This document shows, in pieces, positions 43,396-52,455 of a DNA stretch of 64,000 bases (positions within the stretch are counted from its first letter, which is position 1; the number at the start of each line of letters is the position of its first letter). The notes below the pieces were generated by a model. The model ran no database searches. It was given only the letters and a program-made list of their open reading frames with translations, and was not told where the DNA came from. This DNA comes from CAWIOX01 sp963837775 (GTDB lineage Bacteria; Pseudomonadota; Gammaproteobacteria; Burkholderiales; Burkholderiaceae_D), in NCBI GenBank assembly GCA_963837775.1, contig CAWIOX010000018.1:310001-374000 (forward strand). The letters run 5' to 3'. A program made the translations under genes and the position numbers.

Positions 43396-43905
43396 ATGTC
43401 TGAATCCTCCACCAAGCCTTACTTTCTGAGAGCCATTTACGAATGGTGTACTGACAATGGTTATACGCCCTATGTGGCGGTCAGTGTCGATGCGAGCACC
43501 CGTGTGCCGATGGAGTTCGTACGTAACGGGGAAATTGTGCTGAACATCAGTTTCAGTGCAACCAGTGGTTTGAAGATGGACAATGATTTTATCAATTTCA
43601 GCGCCCGATTTGGCGGTGTGTCGCGGCAGATTTCGGTGCCGGTCGCTAATGTGATGGCCATTTATGCCAATGAAAATGGTCAGGGTATGGCGTTTGAGGT
43701 ACAGGCAACTGATGACGGCGCTGCAAGCGATGCTTCGGGGGCGCCAGCAGAAGTCGTGTCGCCGGCTGAGGTGGCGCCTGATGCGCCGTTACTGACCTCA
43801 GTGCCACCGGCTCCAGCCGGACAGCCCGCTCCCGGACAGGATCCGGATGATTCTCCGGATGCGCCAAAAAAAGTTGGCCGTCCCGTGCTAACCCGCATTA
43901 AATAG
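43396..43905 (+). CDS. sspB: ClpXP protease specificity-enhancing factor SspB
   Basis: 169 aa. The substrate-binding domain has KPYFLRAIYEWCTDNGYTPY and GEIVLNISFSATSGLKMDND, then FSARFGGVSRQISVPVANV. A long Pro/Ala-rich linker leads to the C-terminal KKVGRPVLTRIK, the ClpX-docking peptide. It delivers ssrA-tagged proteins to ClpXP. Its last codons overlap the promoter region of the first tRNA-Thr. Confidence 0.95.
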   Translation: MSESSTKPYFLRAIYEWCTDNGYTPYVAVSVDASTRVPMEFVRNGEIVLNISFSATSGLKMDNDFINFSARFGGVSRQISVPVANVMAIYANENGQGMAFEVQATDDGAASDASGAPAEVVSPAEVAPDAPLLTSVPPAPAGQPAPGQDPDDSPDAPKKVGRPVLTRIK

Positions 43906-43907
43906 CT

Positions 43908-43913
43908 TATAAT
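43908..43913 (+). promoter_or_regulatory. -10 box of tRNA-Thr copy 1
   Basis: TATAAT 18 bp before the tRNA. It starts two bases after the sspB stop. The -35 region is within sspB and poorly conserved. Confidence 0.5.
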
Positions 43914-43930
43914 TCTGGCTCTAAAGTTTC

Positions 43931-44006
43931 GCCGGCTTAGCTCATTTGGTAGAGCAGTTGACTTGTAATCATCAGGTGGCCAGTTCGATTCCGGCAGCCG
44001 GCACCA
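43931..44006 (+). tRNA. tRNA-Thr(TGT), copy 1
   Basis: 76 nt with encoded CCA. The acceptor GCCGGCT pairs perfectly with AGCCGGC; the anticodon loop CTTGTAA gives TGT (Thr). The anticodon stem GTTGA/TCATC has a T·T mismatch, present in both copies. Terminator follows immediately. Confidence 0.96.
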
Positions 44007-44008
44007 GT

Positions 44009-44045
44009 AAAAAGCCCCAGATCAGTCATGATCTGGGGCTTTTTC
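44009..44045 (+). terminator. Terminator after tRNA-Thr copy 1
   Basis: AAAAAGCCCCAGATCA / TGATCTGGGGCTTTTT stem with a short gtca loop, three bases after the tRNA CCA. Confidence 0.92.
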
Positions 44046-44136
44046 AATTCCGCGAATGTTCTTGTCAGCGCTGCGCTGGTCACATTTAATTTGCGGAAAA
44101 CGCACATTTTTACTTTCGGATCGTGATCCTATCTTA

Positions 44137-44142
44137 TATAAT
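44137..44142 (+). promoter_or_regulatory. -10 box of tRNA-Thr copy 2
   Basis: TATAAT 19 bp before the tRNA; the -35 at the right distance (TTTCGG) is weak. Confidence 0.45.
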
Positions 44143-44160
44143 TGCTGCTTACAGTTTTTC

Positions 44161-44236
44161 GCCGGCTTAGCTCATTTGGTAGAGCAGTTGACTTGTAATC
44201 ATCAGGTGGCCAGTTCGATTCCGGCAGCCGGCACCA
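44161..44236 (+). tRNA. tRNA-Thr(TGT), copy 2
   Basis: Identical over all 76 bases to copy 1, including the T·T mismatch in the anticodon stem. It has its own -10 box and terminator, so it is an independently transcribed duplicate. Confidence 0.96.
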
Positions 44237-44238
44237 GT

Positions 44239-44274
44239 AAAAAACCCAAGATCAGCAATGATCTTGGGTTTTTT
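44239..44274 (+). terminator. Terminator after tRNA-Thr copy 2
   Basis: AAAAAACCCAAGATCA / TGATCTTGGGTTTTTT stem. It is similar to, but not the same as, the copy 1 terminator, so the repeat ends with compensating changes. Confidence 0.92.
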
Positions 44275-44338
44275 CACATTCGGCAGCGGAAATCTCCGAT
44301 GCTTCTTCTCTTTTCTGCGGTCACGGCAATGCGCCATT

Positions 44339-44932
44339 TCACTGCTCGGATTGCGCATCCTTCAAGCCATTCCAGCGCGGAGTCAGTTGATGCCGGATGT
44401 CGAACAGGTCGAGTACGCGGCCGGCGGTATGCTCGACCATTTCGGCAATCGATTGGGGGCGGTGGTAAAAGCCGGGTAGCGGCGGGAAGATGATGCCGCC
44501 CATTTCGGTCACCGCAGTCATGTTGCGCAGATGCGCAAGATTGAATGGTGTTTCGCGCACCATCAGCACCAGACGACGGCGTTCCTTCAGGGTCACATCG
44601 GCAGCGCGGGTGATCAGGTTGTCCGACAGGCCGTGCGCAACGGCGGCCAGCGTTTTCATCGAGCAGGGCGCGATGATCATGCCATCGGACTGGAACGATC
44701 CGCTGGCGATCGAGGCGCCGACATCGCGCACATTGTGCACCACATGCGCCAACGCTTCGACATCCTTGCGCTTCATGTCGAGTTCCTGATGCAGGTTGAG
44801 CACACCTGCCTCGGATATCAGCAGGTGCGTCTCGATACCGGGCAACTCGCGCAGTATCTGCAGCAGCTTGACCCCATACACAACGCCGGTGGCGCCGGTG
44901 ATCGCAATCACCAGGCGTTTAGGTTTGTTCAT
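44339..44932 (-). CDS. ubiX: Flavin prenyltransferase UbiX
   Basis: 197 aa. RLVIAITGATGVVYGVKLLQ binds FMN at the N-terminus; IASGSFQSDGMIIAPCSMKTLAAVAHG and DNLITRAADVTLKERRRLV are family signatures. It makes prenylated FMN for the UbiD decarboxylase in ubiquinone synthesis. Last gene of the minus-strand run; 31 bp after grxD. Confidence 0.95.
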   Translation of the reverse strand: MNKPKRLVIAITGATGVVYGVKLLQILRELPGIETHLLISEAGVLNLHQELDMKRKDVEALAHVVHNVRDVGASIASGSFQSDGMIIAPCSMKTLAAVAHGLSDNLITRAADVTLKERRRLVLMVRETPFNLAHLRNMTAVTEMGGIIFPPLPGFYHRPQSIAEMVEHTAGRVLDLFDIRHQLTPRWNGLKDAQSEQ

Positions 44933-44963
44933 CGGGCTGGGGTCAAGGATCTGTACGGCGTGC

Positions 44964-45275
44964 TTATGCGCTTAACAGCGTTTTCAGTTCGCCGGATTCG
45001 TGCAACTCGTTCATGATGTCGGAGCCGCCGATGAATTCACCCTTGATGTACAGCTGGGGGATGGTTGGCCAGTTCGAGAATTCCTTGATGCCCTGACGCA
45101 CTTCGGCATCATCCAGCACATTCACGGTGACGATGTTCTCGACGCCGTTGGCTTTCAGGATCTGGATCGCCTTGCCGGAAAAACCGCATTGCGGGAATTG
45201 GGCGGTGCCCTTCATGAATAAAACGACCGGATTCTGGGTAACGGTCTCTTTGATCCAAACTTGTACGTCGCTCAT
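44964..45275 (-). CDS. grxD: Monothiol glutaredoxin (CGFS type)
   Basis: 103 aa. The monothiol active site is in FPQCGFSGKAIQIL, with WPTIPQLYIKGEFIGGSDIM binding glutathione. It carries 2Fe-2S clusters, usually with BolA-family partners such as the IbaG-like protein at 24170. In Burkholderiales grxD normally follows prmC directly; here tex, a helicase and a lipoprotein lie between. Confidence 0.96.
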   Translation of the reverse strand: MSDVQVWIKETVTQNPVVLFMKGTAQFPQCGFSGKAIQILKANGVENIVTVNVLDDAEVRQGIKEFSNWPTIPQLYIKGEFIGGSDIMNELHESGELKTLLSA

Positions 45276-45332
45276 GGCTGCCTTTCAAAAATAAGTAGAT
45301 ACATTATATGAAAAACCGGGATTTGCTGCTGA

Positions 45333-45371
45333 GCTCATTCGGCCTAGACATTTAGGCCGAGACGGTGAGCT
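45333..45371. promoter_or_regulatory. Hairpin upstream of grxD
   Basis: TCGGCCTA-gacatt-TAGGCCGA (45339–45360) with 8-bp perfect arms, extended by outer GCTCA/TGAGC after a small internal loop. No T-tract on either side. It lies between repeat F and the grxD start, so it could be an operator or an mRNA structure. Confidence 0.4.
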
Positions 45372-45402
45372 GGCATGCTGCTGCAGGCATTTTCCGGCTA
45401 TC

Positions 45403-45478
45403 AATATACTGGGTGATGTATTAAAAAATACCGAGCAAATCCGTGCGGGAGAGCATGTGTTTTCATGCATACTCCCTG
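45403..45478 (-). repeat. Fixed-length intergenic repeat, copy F
   Basis: On the minus strand: CAGGGAGTATGCATGAAAAC, core TCCCGCACGGATTTGCTCGG, end ATCACCCAGTATATTG. GGAGTAT to AGTATA spacing equals the other copies. It lies 20 bp downstream of the tex stop. Confidence 0.72.
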
Positions 45479-45498
45479 TTTTATGCTGATTGGTGGGC

Positions 45499-47872
45499 TT
45501 ACTTCAGCTTGGCGAAAGCGGCTGCCATCGCGTTGCCGGACGGTGCCGCCTGGCGCGGCTGTTGCTGGTGCTGCGCCAGGCGCTTGGCATCGTTGCGGTC
45601 GGCGCGCTGTTCCGGTTTCGCGCCTGGCTGCGGCGCGCTGTCGGTCAGGCGCATGGTCAGCGCGATGCGCTTGCGCTTTTCGTCGACTTCGAGCACCTTC
45701 ACCTTCACCACCTGGCCGGCCTTGACCACCGTGTGCGGGTCCTTGACAAAAGTGTTGGACAGCGCGGAGATGTGCACCAATCCGTCCTGATGCACGCCGA
45801 TGTCGACAAATGCGCCGAATGCGGCGACGTTGGTGATGACGCCTTCCAGAATCATGTCGGGCCGCAGATCCCTGATTTCCTCGACGCCTTCCTTGAAGGT
45901 GGCGGTGGTGAACTCCGGGCGCGGATCGCGGCCGGGTTTTTCCAGCTCTTTCAGGATGTCGCTGATGGTCGGCACGCCGAACTTGTCGTCCGCATACTTG
46001 GCCGGATTCAGCGATTTCAGCAGCCGTTCATCGCCGATCACCGCTTTCACGTCCTTTTTCAGGTCGGAAAGGATTTTTTCGACCAGCGGATACGATTCCG
46101 GATGGACCGCCGATGCATCGAGCGGATTGTCGCTGCCCATCACGCGCAGGAAGCCTGCGGCCTGCTCGAAAGTCTTGTCGCCCAGCCGCGGCACTGCGCG
46201 CAGCGCCGCGCGCGAGCCGAATGCGCCTTTCAGGTCGCGATAGCTGACGATGCTTTGCGCCACGCTGCTTGATAAGCCGGAGACCCGCGCCAGCAGCGGC
46301 GCGGACGCGGTATTGACGTCGACCCCGACCGCATTCACGCAATCCTCGACCACCGCGTCGAGCGAGCGCGCCAGCTGGGTCTGGCCGACATCGTGCTGGT
46401 ACTGGCCGACGCCGATCGATTTCGGGTCGATCTTCACCAGTTCGGCCAGCGGGTCTTGCAGGCGGCGCGCGATCGACACCGCGCCGCGCAGCGAGACGTC
46501 CATGTCCGGCAATTCCTTGGATGCGAATTCGGACGCCGAATACACCGAGGCGCCGGCTTCGGACACCACGATCTTGGTCAGTTTCAGTTCCGGGCGCAGC
46601 TTGATCAGGTCCTGCGCCAGCTTGTCGGTCTCGCGCGACGCGGTGCCGTTGCCGATCGAGATCAGCGATACCTGGTGTTTTTCGGCCAGCCTGGCCAGCG
46701 CGTGCAAGGAGCCGTCCCAGTCGTTCTTCGGCTGGTGCGGGTAAATCACCGCGGTGTCCATCACCTTGCCGGTGGCGTCGACCACCGCCACCTTGACCCC
46801 GGTGCGCAGTCCGGGATCGAGTCCCATCGTCGCGCGCGGGCCGGCCGGCGCGGCCAGCAGCAGCGCTTTCAGGTTCAGCGCGAAGACGTTGATCGCCTCG
46901 ACCTCGGCCCGTTCGCGCAGCGCGCCCATCAGCTCGGTTTCCAGATGCATGAAGCTCTTCACGCGCCAGGTCCAGCGCACGGTGTCGGCCAGCCATTTGT
47001 CGGCCGGGCGGCCCTGGTTCTTGATGCCGAAACGGGCGGCGATGCGGCCTTCGCACGGGTTCAGCGGCGCGTCCCACTTCGGTTTTTCTTCTTCGCTGTC
47101 GAGCCGCAGCACGACATTCAGCATCTCTTCGCGCCGGCCGCGGAAGATTGCCAGTGCGCGGTGCGACGGAATGGTGTGGATGGTTTCCGAATAATCGAAA
47201 TAATCGGCGAATTTTTCGCCGGCGTCCTGCTTGCCTTCGACCACTTTCGATTCGACGATCCCATGTTCCAGCAGGTATTCGCGCAGGCCCTGCAGCAGCG
47301 TCGCGTCTTCGGCGAAGCGTTCCATCAGGATCTGGCGCGCGCCGTCCAGCGCCGCCTTGGTGTCGGCCACGCCGGGGTTGTCGCCGTTGGCGGTGGCGAA
47401 AGCCGGCTTCAGGTAGTTGGCCGCCTCGTGCTTCCGGATTCAGGCCCGGATCGGCCAGCAGCGCGTCGGCCAGGGGCTGCAGACCGGCTTCCAGCGCGAT
47501 CTGGGCCTTGGTGCGGCGTTTCAGCTTGTACGGCAGATACAGATCTTCGAGCCGGGTCTTGTCTTCGGCATGGGCGATCGCGTCCAGCAGCACCGGCGTC
47601 ATCTTGTTCTGTTCCTCGATCGAGGCGATGATCGCCGCCCGCCGCGCTTCCAGTTCGCGCAGGTAGCGCAGGCGTTCTTCCAGCAGGCGCAGCTGGATGT
47701 CGTCCAGGCCGCCGGTGGCTTCCTTGCGGTAACGGGCGATGAAAGGCACGGTCGCGCCTTCGTCCAGCAGCGCGATGGCGGCTGCGACTTGTACCGGTTT
47801 GGCAGCGAGTTCAAGGGCGAGGCGTTGTTCGATGGATGGCAGCATGGGCAATTGGTCGGTGTGGGAAATCAA
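45499..47872 (-). CDS. tex: Tex family transcription accessory protein (frameshifted as sequenced)
   Basis: About 790 aa when corrected. N-terminal: KPVQVAAAIALLDEGATVPFIARYRKEATGGL; centre: YqgF-like RNase fold GLDPGLRTGVKVAVVDATGK; helix-hairpin-helix GVDVNTASAPLLARVSGLSS; and a C-terminal S1 RNA-binding domain (EGVITNVAAFGAFVDIGVHQDGLVHIS). The frame breaks near 47428–47431 (CCGGAAGCACGAGGCG has one extra base) between LADPGLNPEA and the expected EAANYLKPAF. Both parts are intact, so an insertion error is likely. Tex binds nucleic acids and RNA polymerase. Translated start MISHTDQLPM at 47872. Confidence 0.92.
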
Positions 47873-47957
47873 GCTGTGATGATACGCAATCCGGCGGGAT
47901 ACGCCAGTCCCGATCGTACAAATTGTGTTGAGTCAGTCCTGTGCTTTTGTTATTTTA

Positions 47958-48032
47958 TCGGGAGTATGTCTGAAAAAATGGCTGTTGCCGCACGTATTCA
48001 TTGGGGTGTTGAAATATACATGGGAGTGTATA
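47958..48032 (+). repeat. Fixed-length intergenic repeat, copy C
   Basis: TCGGGAGTATGTCTGAAAAA, core TTGCCGCACGTATTCATTGG, end TGGGAGTGTATAG. Both ends carry GGGAGT, forming a direct repeat. It lies between the divergent tex and helicase genes. Confidence 0.75.
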
Positions 48033-48163
48033 GTTGTTGCGCGCATGCAGAGTGCGCTGCTCGGCTAGTCATGCGTCCAGCTCAGAGCTCGGCTCGGCGC
48101 CATATTCTAGGATAATGGCAACATTTTGCCGCTGTGGCGGCGCATTTCTGAAGAAACCGGACG

Positions 48164-51100
48164 ATGTATTACACGCTAAAAGATATCATCAACGCCTTCG
48201 ACGACAAGACGCTGGGGCGGGCGCAGGACATTGTGCGCCGCGGCCTGGTGGCAGTCGGCCGAGGTCAGCGGCGATATGATCGAAGGCAGCGTGCAGGGCA
48301 GCGGCGACTGGAGTTACGAGCAGGATATCGCGCTGCATGCGGGCAGGCATGGGGTGGAATTCGAGGGCAGCTGCTCCTGTCCGGTCGGCTACAGGTGCAA
48401 GCACATGGCCGCGGTGCTGCTGACTTGCCTGCAGCAGGAACAGGCGCCTGTGGCCGGACAAAGCGAGAGCATGATGCTGCCGCATGCGGTCGCAGCCTGG
48501 CTGCAGCGGGTCGAGAGTGCGGCGCACGGGACGACAGCCCCGGCGGCGCCTGGATCCAAGTCCGGGATGCCGTCCAAAACCGCGCACCGCCTGCTGTTCG
48601 TGCTGTCGCCCGACCGCAGCGGCAGGCATGTCAGCCTGAGCCTGTGCAAGGCGCGTTTGCGCGTCAACGGCGATATCGCGGCGGCCAGCATGATCGGCGA
48701 ACTGTACAACCTGTTGTCGAGTCCGCCCAATTACATGCAGCCCGGCGACGAGGACGCGGTGCGCCTGTTCATCGCGCTGCGCAGCGGCGTGTATGGCGGC
48801 AGCGATGTCGAACCCAAGGGCCGGGTCGGCGCCGAATTGCTGCGGATGTTGCTGGAGTCGCAGCAACATCTGCAGCAACATCCGCAGCAATTGCAGTGGG
48901 CCAATTCCTTTGCCGACATCCTGAAAGGCCAGCTCTATCCGGTCAAGGCCGGCCCGGCGCGCAGTGCCGAGCTGGCCTGGTTTGACGAGGATGAGCGGCT
49001 GCGCCTCGGATGGCAGTTCCGGCCGGGCCAGGATGGTCAGGCCGGACAGGAAAACGGCAGCATCGATTTCATCCTGCAGACCGAGCCGGCGATGTATGTG
49101 AATAATCTGGTGTGCGGCAATCTCACGTTGCAGCAGGGCGGCGCCGGCATCCCGCTGCGGGAATTGCAGGCGATGGTGGCGCAGGCGCCGACCCTGTCTG
49201 CCAGAGACAAGCTGGCGGTCTCGCACGTGTTGCTGGCGCAAGGGCTGCAGCACATCGTGCCGCTGCCGCAGCAGCTGCAGGAGACGGTGCGCGACGACAT
49301 CATGCCGCAGCCGCTGTTGCTGCTGGGCGCATTGCCGCAAGAGCAGTACGGCGCTGCGGCCGCAGCGCCGCCGCTGTGGCAGGATTTCGTGCTGCCGGCC
49401 TTCGATTACGACGGCGACAGCGTGGCTGCCGACCATGCGGAGCTGGTGATCCGGCGCGGCGGGCAGGGCATCGAGAAAATCGTCCGCCAGCGCGCGGCCG
49501 AAGACGCCGCGATCGCCACCCTGCTTGCGGCCGGGCTGGTGCCGCCGCAGCATCCGGAGCCGCCGCTGTCGACCCTGATCGGCGCGCTGGTGATGCCGAG
49601 TCAGCTCGAGTGGCTGCGCTTCACCGGCGAAGTCGTGCCCGCGCTGGAGGCGCAAGGCTGGCAAGTCAACCGGATGCCGGATTACCGTTACGACGTGGCC
49701 GAAGTCGAGGACTGGTATGCCGATATCGATGACAAAACCAGCGAGCCGGGCAGCCCGTGGTTCGATCTGGAGCTGGGCATCGTCGTCAATCAGGCGCGGG
49801 TGTCGCTGCTGCCGGTGCTGGTCGACCTGATCCGCAATGCGCCGCTGGACTTCAACCCGCAGGCGCTGGCCGCCCATGCCGACGACGAACCGCTGCTGGC
49901 GACACTGCCGGACGGGGTGCGCGTCGCGCTGCCGTGGGGCCGCATCAAGCCGATTCTCGGCACGCTGGGCGAGCTGTACTTCAGCGACAAGAGCGGCGCC
50001 AGCATGCGCCTGTCCACGCTGGATGCGGCGCGCCTGGCCGAACTGGCCGGCGCCACCCAGCTGCGCTGGATCGGCGGCCAGCGCTTGCGCGACATCGGCC
50101 ACAAGCTGGCGACCTTCGGCGGCGTGCAGAGCGTGGCCGCGCCGGCTGGCCTGCAGGCGACGCTGCGCGATTACCAGAGCGAAGGCCTGGCCTGGATGCA
50201 GTTCCTGCGCGAATACGACCTGGCCGGGATTCTGGCCGACGACATGGGCCTGGGCAAGACCATCCAGACCCTGGCCCACATCCTGACCGAAAAGGAAGCC
50301 GGCCGCCTGACCCAGCCGGCGCTGGTGGTCGCGCCCACCAGCCTGATGGGCAACTGGCAGGATGAAGCGGCGCGTTTTGCGCCCGGGCTGCGGGTGCTGG
50401 TGCTGCAGGGCAAGGACAGGCTCGCGCATTTCGATTCGATCGACCAGTTCGACCTGGTGCTGACCACCTATGCGCTGCTGCCGCGCGACGAAGAAAAGCT
50501 GCGCGAGCATGCTTACCATCTGGTGATCCTGGACGAGTCGCACTACATCAAGAACAACCGCTCGAAAGCCGCGCAAGCGGCCGGCATGCTGCGCGCGCGG
50601 CACCGGCTGTGCCTGACCGGCACCCCGCTGGAAAACCACCTGGGCGAGCTGTGGTCGCAATTCCACTTCCTGCTGCCCGGTTTGCTGGGCGAGGAAAAAG
50701 CCTTCAACACCGGATTTCGCCACCCGATCGAAAAGCAGGGCGACGACAGCCGCCGCGCGCTGCTGACGCGCCGCATCAAGCCGTTCTTGCTGCGCCGCAC
50801 CAAGGACAAGGTCGCCAAGGAGCTGCCGGCCAAGACCGAAATGGTGCGCACGGTCGAGCTGAGCGGCGCGCAGCGCGACCTGTACGAAACCGTGCGGCTG
50901 GCGATGGACAAGAAGGTGCGCAGCGAAATCGCCAAGAAAGGCGTGGCGCGCAGCCAGATCGTGATCCTGGAAGCGCTGCTCAAGCTGCGCCAGGTCTGCT
51001 GCGACCCGCGCCTGGTCAAGTCGGAGTCCGCCAAGAAGGCCGCCGCGCCGTCCGCCAAGCTGCTTGAGCTGATGACGATGGTCGAGGAGTTGCTGGAAGA

Positions 51101-51566
51101 AAATCGCAAGATCCTGGTGTTCTCGTCGTTTACCAGCATGCTGGCGCTGATCGAGGCCGAATTGCAGGCGCGCCGGGTGCCGTATGCGCTGCTCACCGGC
51201 GACACCGACAACCGCGCCGAGGTGGTGCGCGCGTTCCAGCAGGGGCTGGTGCCGATTTTCCTGATCAGCCTGAAAGCCGGCGGCGTCGGCCTCAACCTGA
51301 CCGCGGCCGACACCGTGATCCACTACGATCCGTGGTGGAACCCGGCGGCCGAAAACCAGGCCACCGACCGCGCGTGGCGCATCGGCCAGGACAAGCCGGT
51401 ATTCGTCTACAAGCTGATCGCGAAAGGCACGCTGGAAGAGAAAATCCAGGCCTTGCAGCAGAAAAAGGCCGATCTGGCGCAGGCGATGCTGGCCGATGGC
51501 GGGGTGCAGGCGGTGCAGATCACGCAGGACGATTTGCAGGCGATCTTCGCGCCGCTGGAAGAGTGA
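48164..51566 (+). CDS. SNF2-family helicase with N-terminal SWIM zinc finger (frameshifted as sequenced)
   Basis: About 1133 aa when corrected. Starts MYYTLKDIINAFDDKTLGRAQD; near 48247–48251 GGTGGCAG has one extra G, and the frame continues with QSAEVSGDMIEGSVQGSG. The SWIM zinc finger is CSCPVGYRCKH. After a long spacer comes the helicase core: Walker A LADDMGLGKTIQTLAHIL, Walker B LVILDESHYIKNN, LTGTPLENHLGELWSQF, and C-terminal motifs LISLKAGGVGLNLTAADTV and QATDRAWRIGQ. Such SWIM/SNF2 proteins are widespread in bacteria, with a probable role in DNA translocation linked to transcription or repair. No partner genes next to it; not a phage-defence operon. Confidence 0.9.
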
Positions 51567-51589
51567 TGGGGGCCGGGAGTGGCGGCGTC

Positions 51590-52272
51590 TCAGTTCCCGC
51601 TTAGCACTTTCTGCACTTGGCCGCCGCAGAGTTTCCCGAGCCGCGCATATTCTTCCGGCGTATCGATCAACGCTTGCAGCGCCTTGACCTTGTCCATTTC
51701 CGCCTGGATGTAGGCCAGCCAGCCGTCGTTGATTTTTTGCTGCAGCAGCGTTTGCGCCTGGCCGCTCGGCGCGTACAGCGGCTTGGCCTGGAATGCCTGC
51801 TTCAGCGCGTCGCGGATGGTGGCTTCGACCTTGGGCAGGTATTCCTGGTAGACCCGCACATGACGCAGCTCGTGCTTGAGGATTTCCTGATAGGCGCAGG
51901 AGTCGGGCGGGAATTCCTTGCCGATATAGACCTTCATCGGTGAGTAAATCAGCGCCACCTTGATCTGGGGCGCCACGCATTCGTAGCCGCTGGGCGGGTC
52001 TTGCAGGATTGGCCGGCCAGCCCCATTTCGACGCGTGAATTCATCCTGGTCAGGCCCAGAACCATGCCGCCGGCAGCGGGCGAGCCCATGCGCGTGAGCA
52101 TCCGGTATGACACCTGGGTGTCGATGCTGTAGCCGTTTTGGTGGGCGCTCAGCACCGAGACTGTCTTGGGCAGGGTGTCTTCGCAGCGGATTTGGAAATC
52201 GCTGCGGCACCATGCGGATGGTGCGCACCCGGTCAGCGCGAGAAAAAACAGCAGCAATCGCGGCCTGATCAT
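51590..52272 (-). CDS. Putative lipoprotein with HExxH (HELRH) metallopeptidase motif (frameshifted)
   Basis: About 227 aa. MIRPRLLLFFLALTGCAPSAW is a lipoprotein signal with Cys in the lipobox. The second half has YQEILKHELRHVRVYQEYLP, where HELRH matches the HExxH zinc-protease motif, then a helical C-terminus. Near 52008–52012 a single base is missing (or two are extra): EMGLAGQ continues in another frame as ILQDPPSGYECVAPQIKVAL. The family is not recognised with certainty; it may belong to a putative zinc-protease group of DUF922 type. Convergent with the helicase (23-bp gap). Repeat E overlaps its upstream region. Confidence 0.72.
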
Positions 52273-52287
52273 GACTTGCGGCTCATT

Positions 52288-52364
52288 TTTATACTCCCTG
52301 CTGTATTTTAAGCAGGTCAATGAAAACGTGCGGGTAATGCCATATTTTCACTTATACCCCCGTG
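52288..52364 (-). repeat. Fixed-length intergenic repeat, copy E
   Basis: On the minus strand: CGGGGGTATAAGTGAAAATA, core TACCCGCACGTTTTCATTGA, end GCAGGGAGTATAAAAATGAG. It ends 16 bp before the lipoprotein start, so the GGGAGTATA end falls in its ribosome-binding region. GGTAT-to-AGTATA spacing is 69 bp. Confidence 0.75.
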
Positions 52365-52455
52365 TTTTTCGAAATGTCTGGCTATTTTTGGGGGGCTGGC
52401 GGAGCTGATTCCGGGGCAAATTTCCCGCGTCCGGTTTGCGCAGCTTGCGGTCCTG

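Noticed and set aside
27722..48032. Repeat family as small genes encoding an AARIHW-type peptide
   Set aside because: Two of seven copies have stops, start codons are inconsistent and no SD is present. Constant length fits a DNA or RNA element better.
48189..51980. 1263-codon minus-strand ORF
   Set aside because: Antisense of the helicase gene; composition (Gln, Arg, Leu-rich without motifs) and lack of ribosome-binding site show a shadow.
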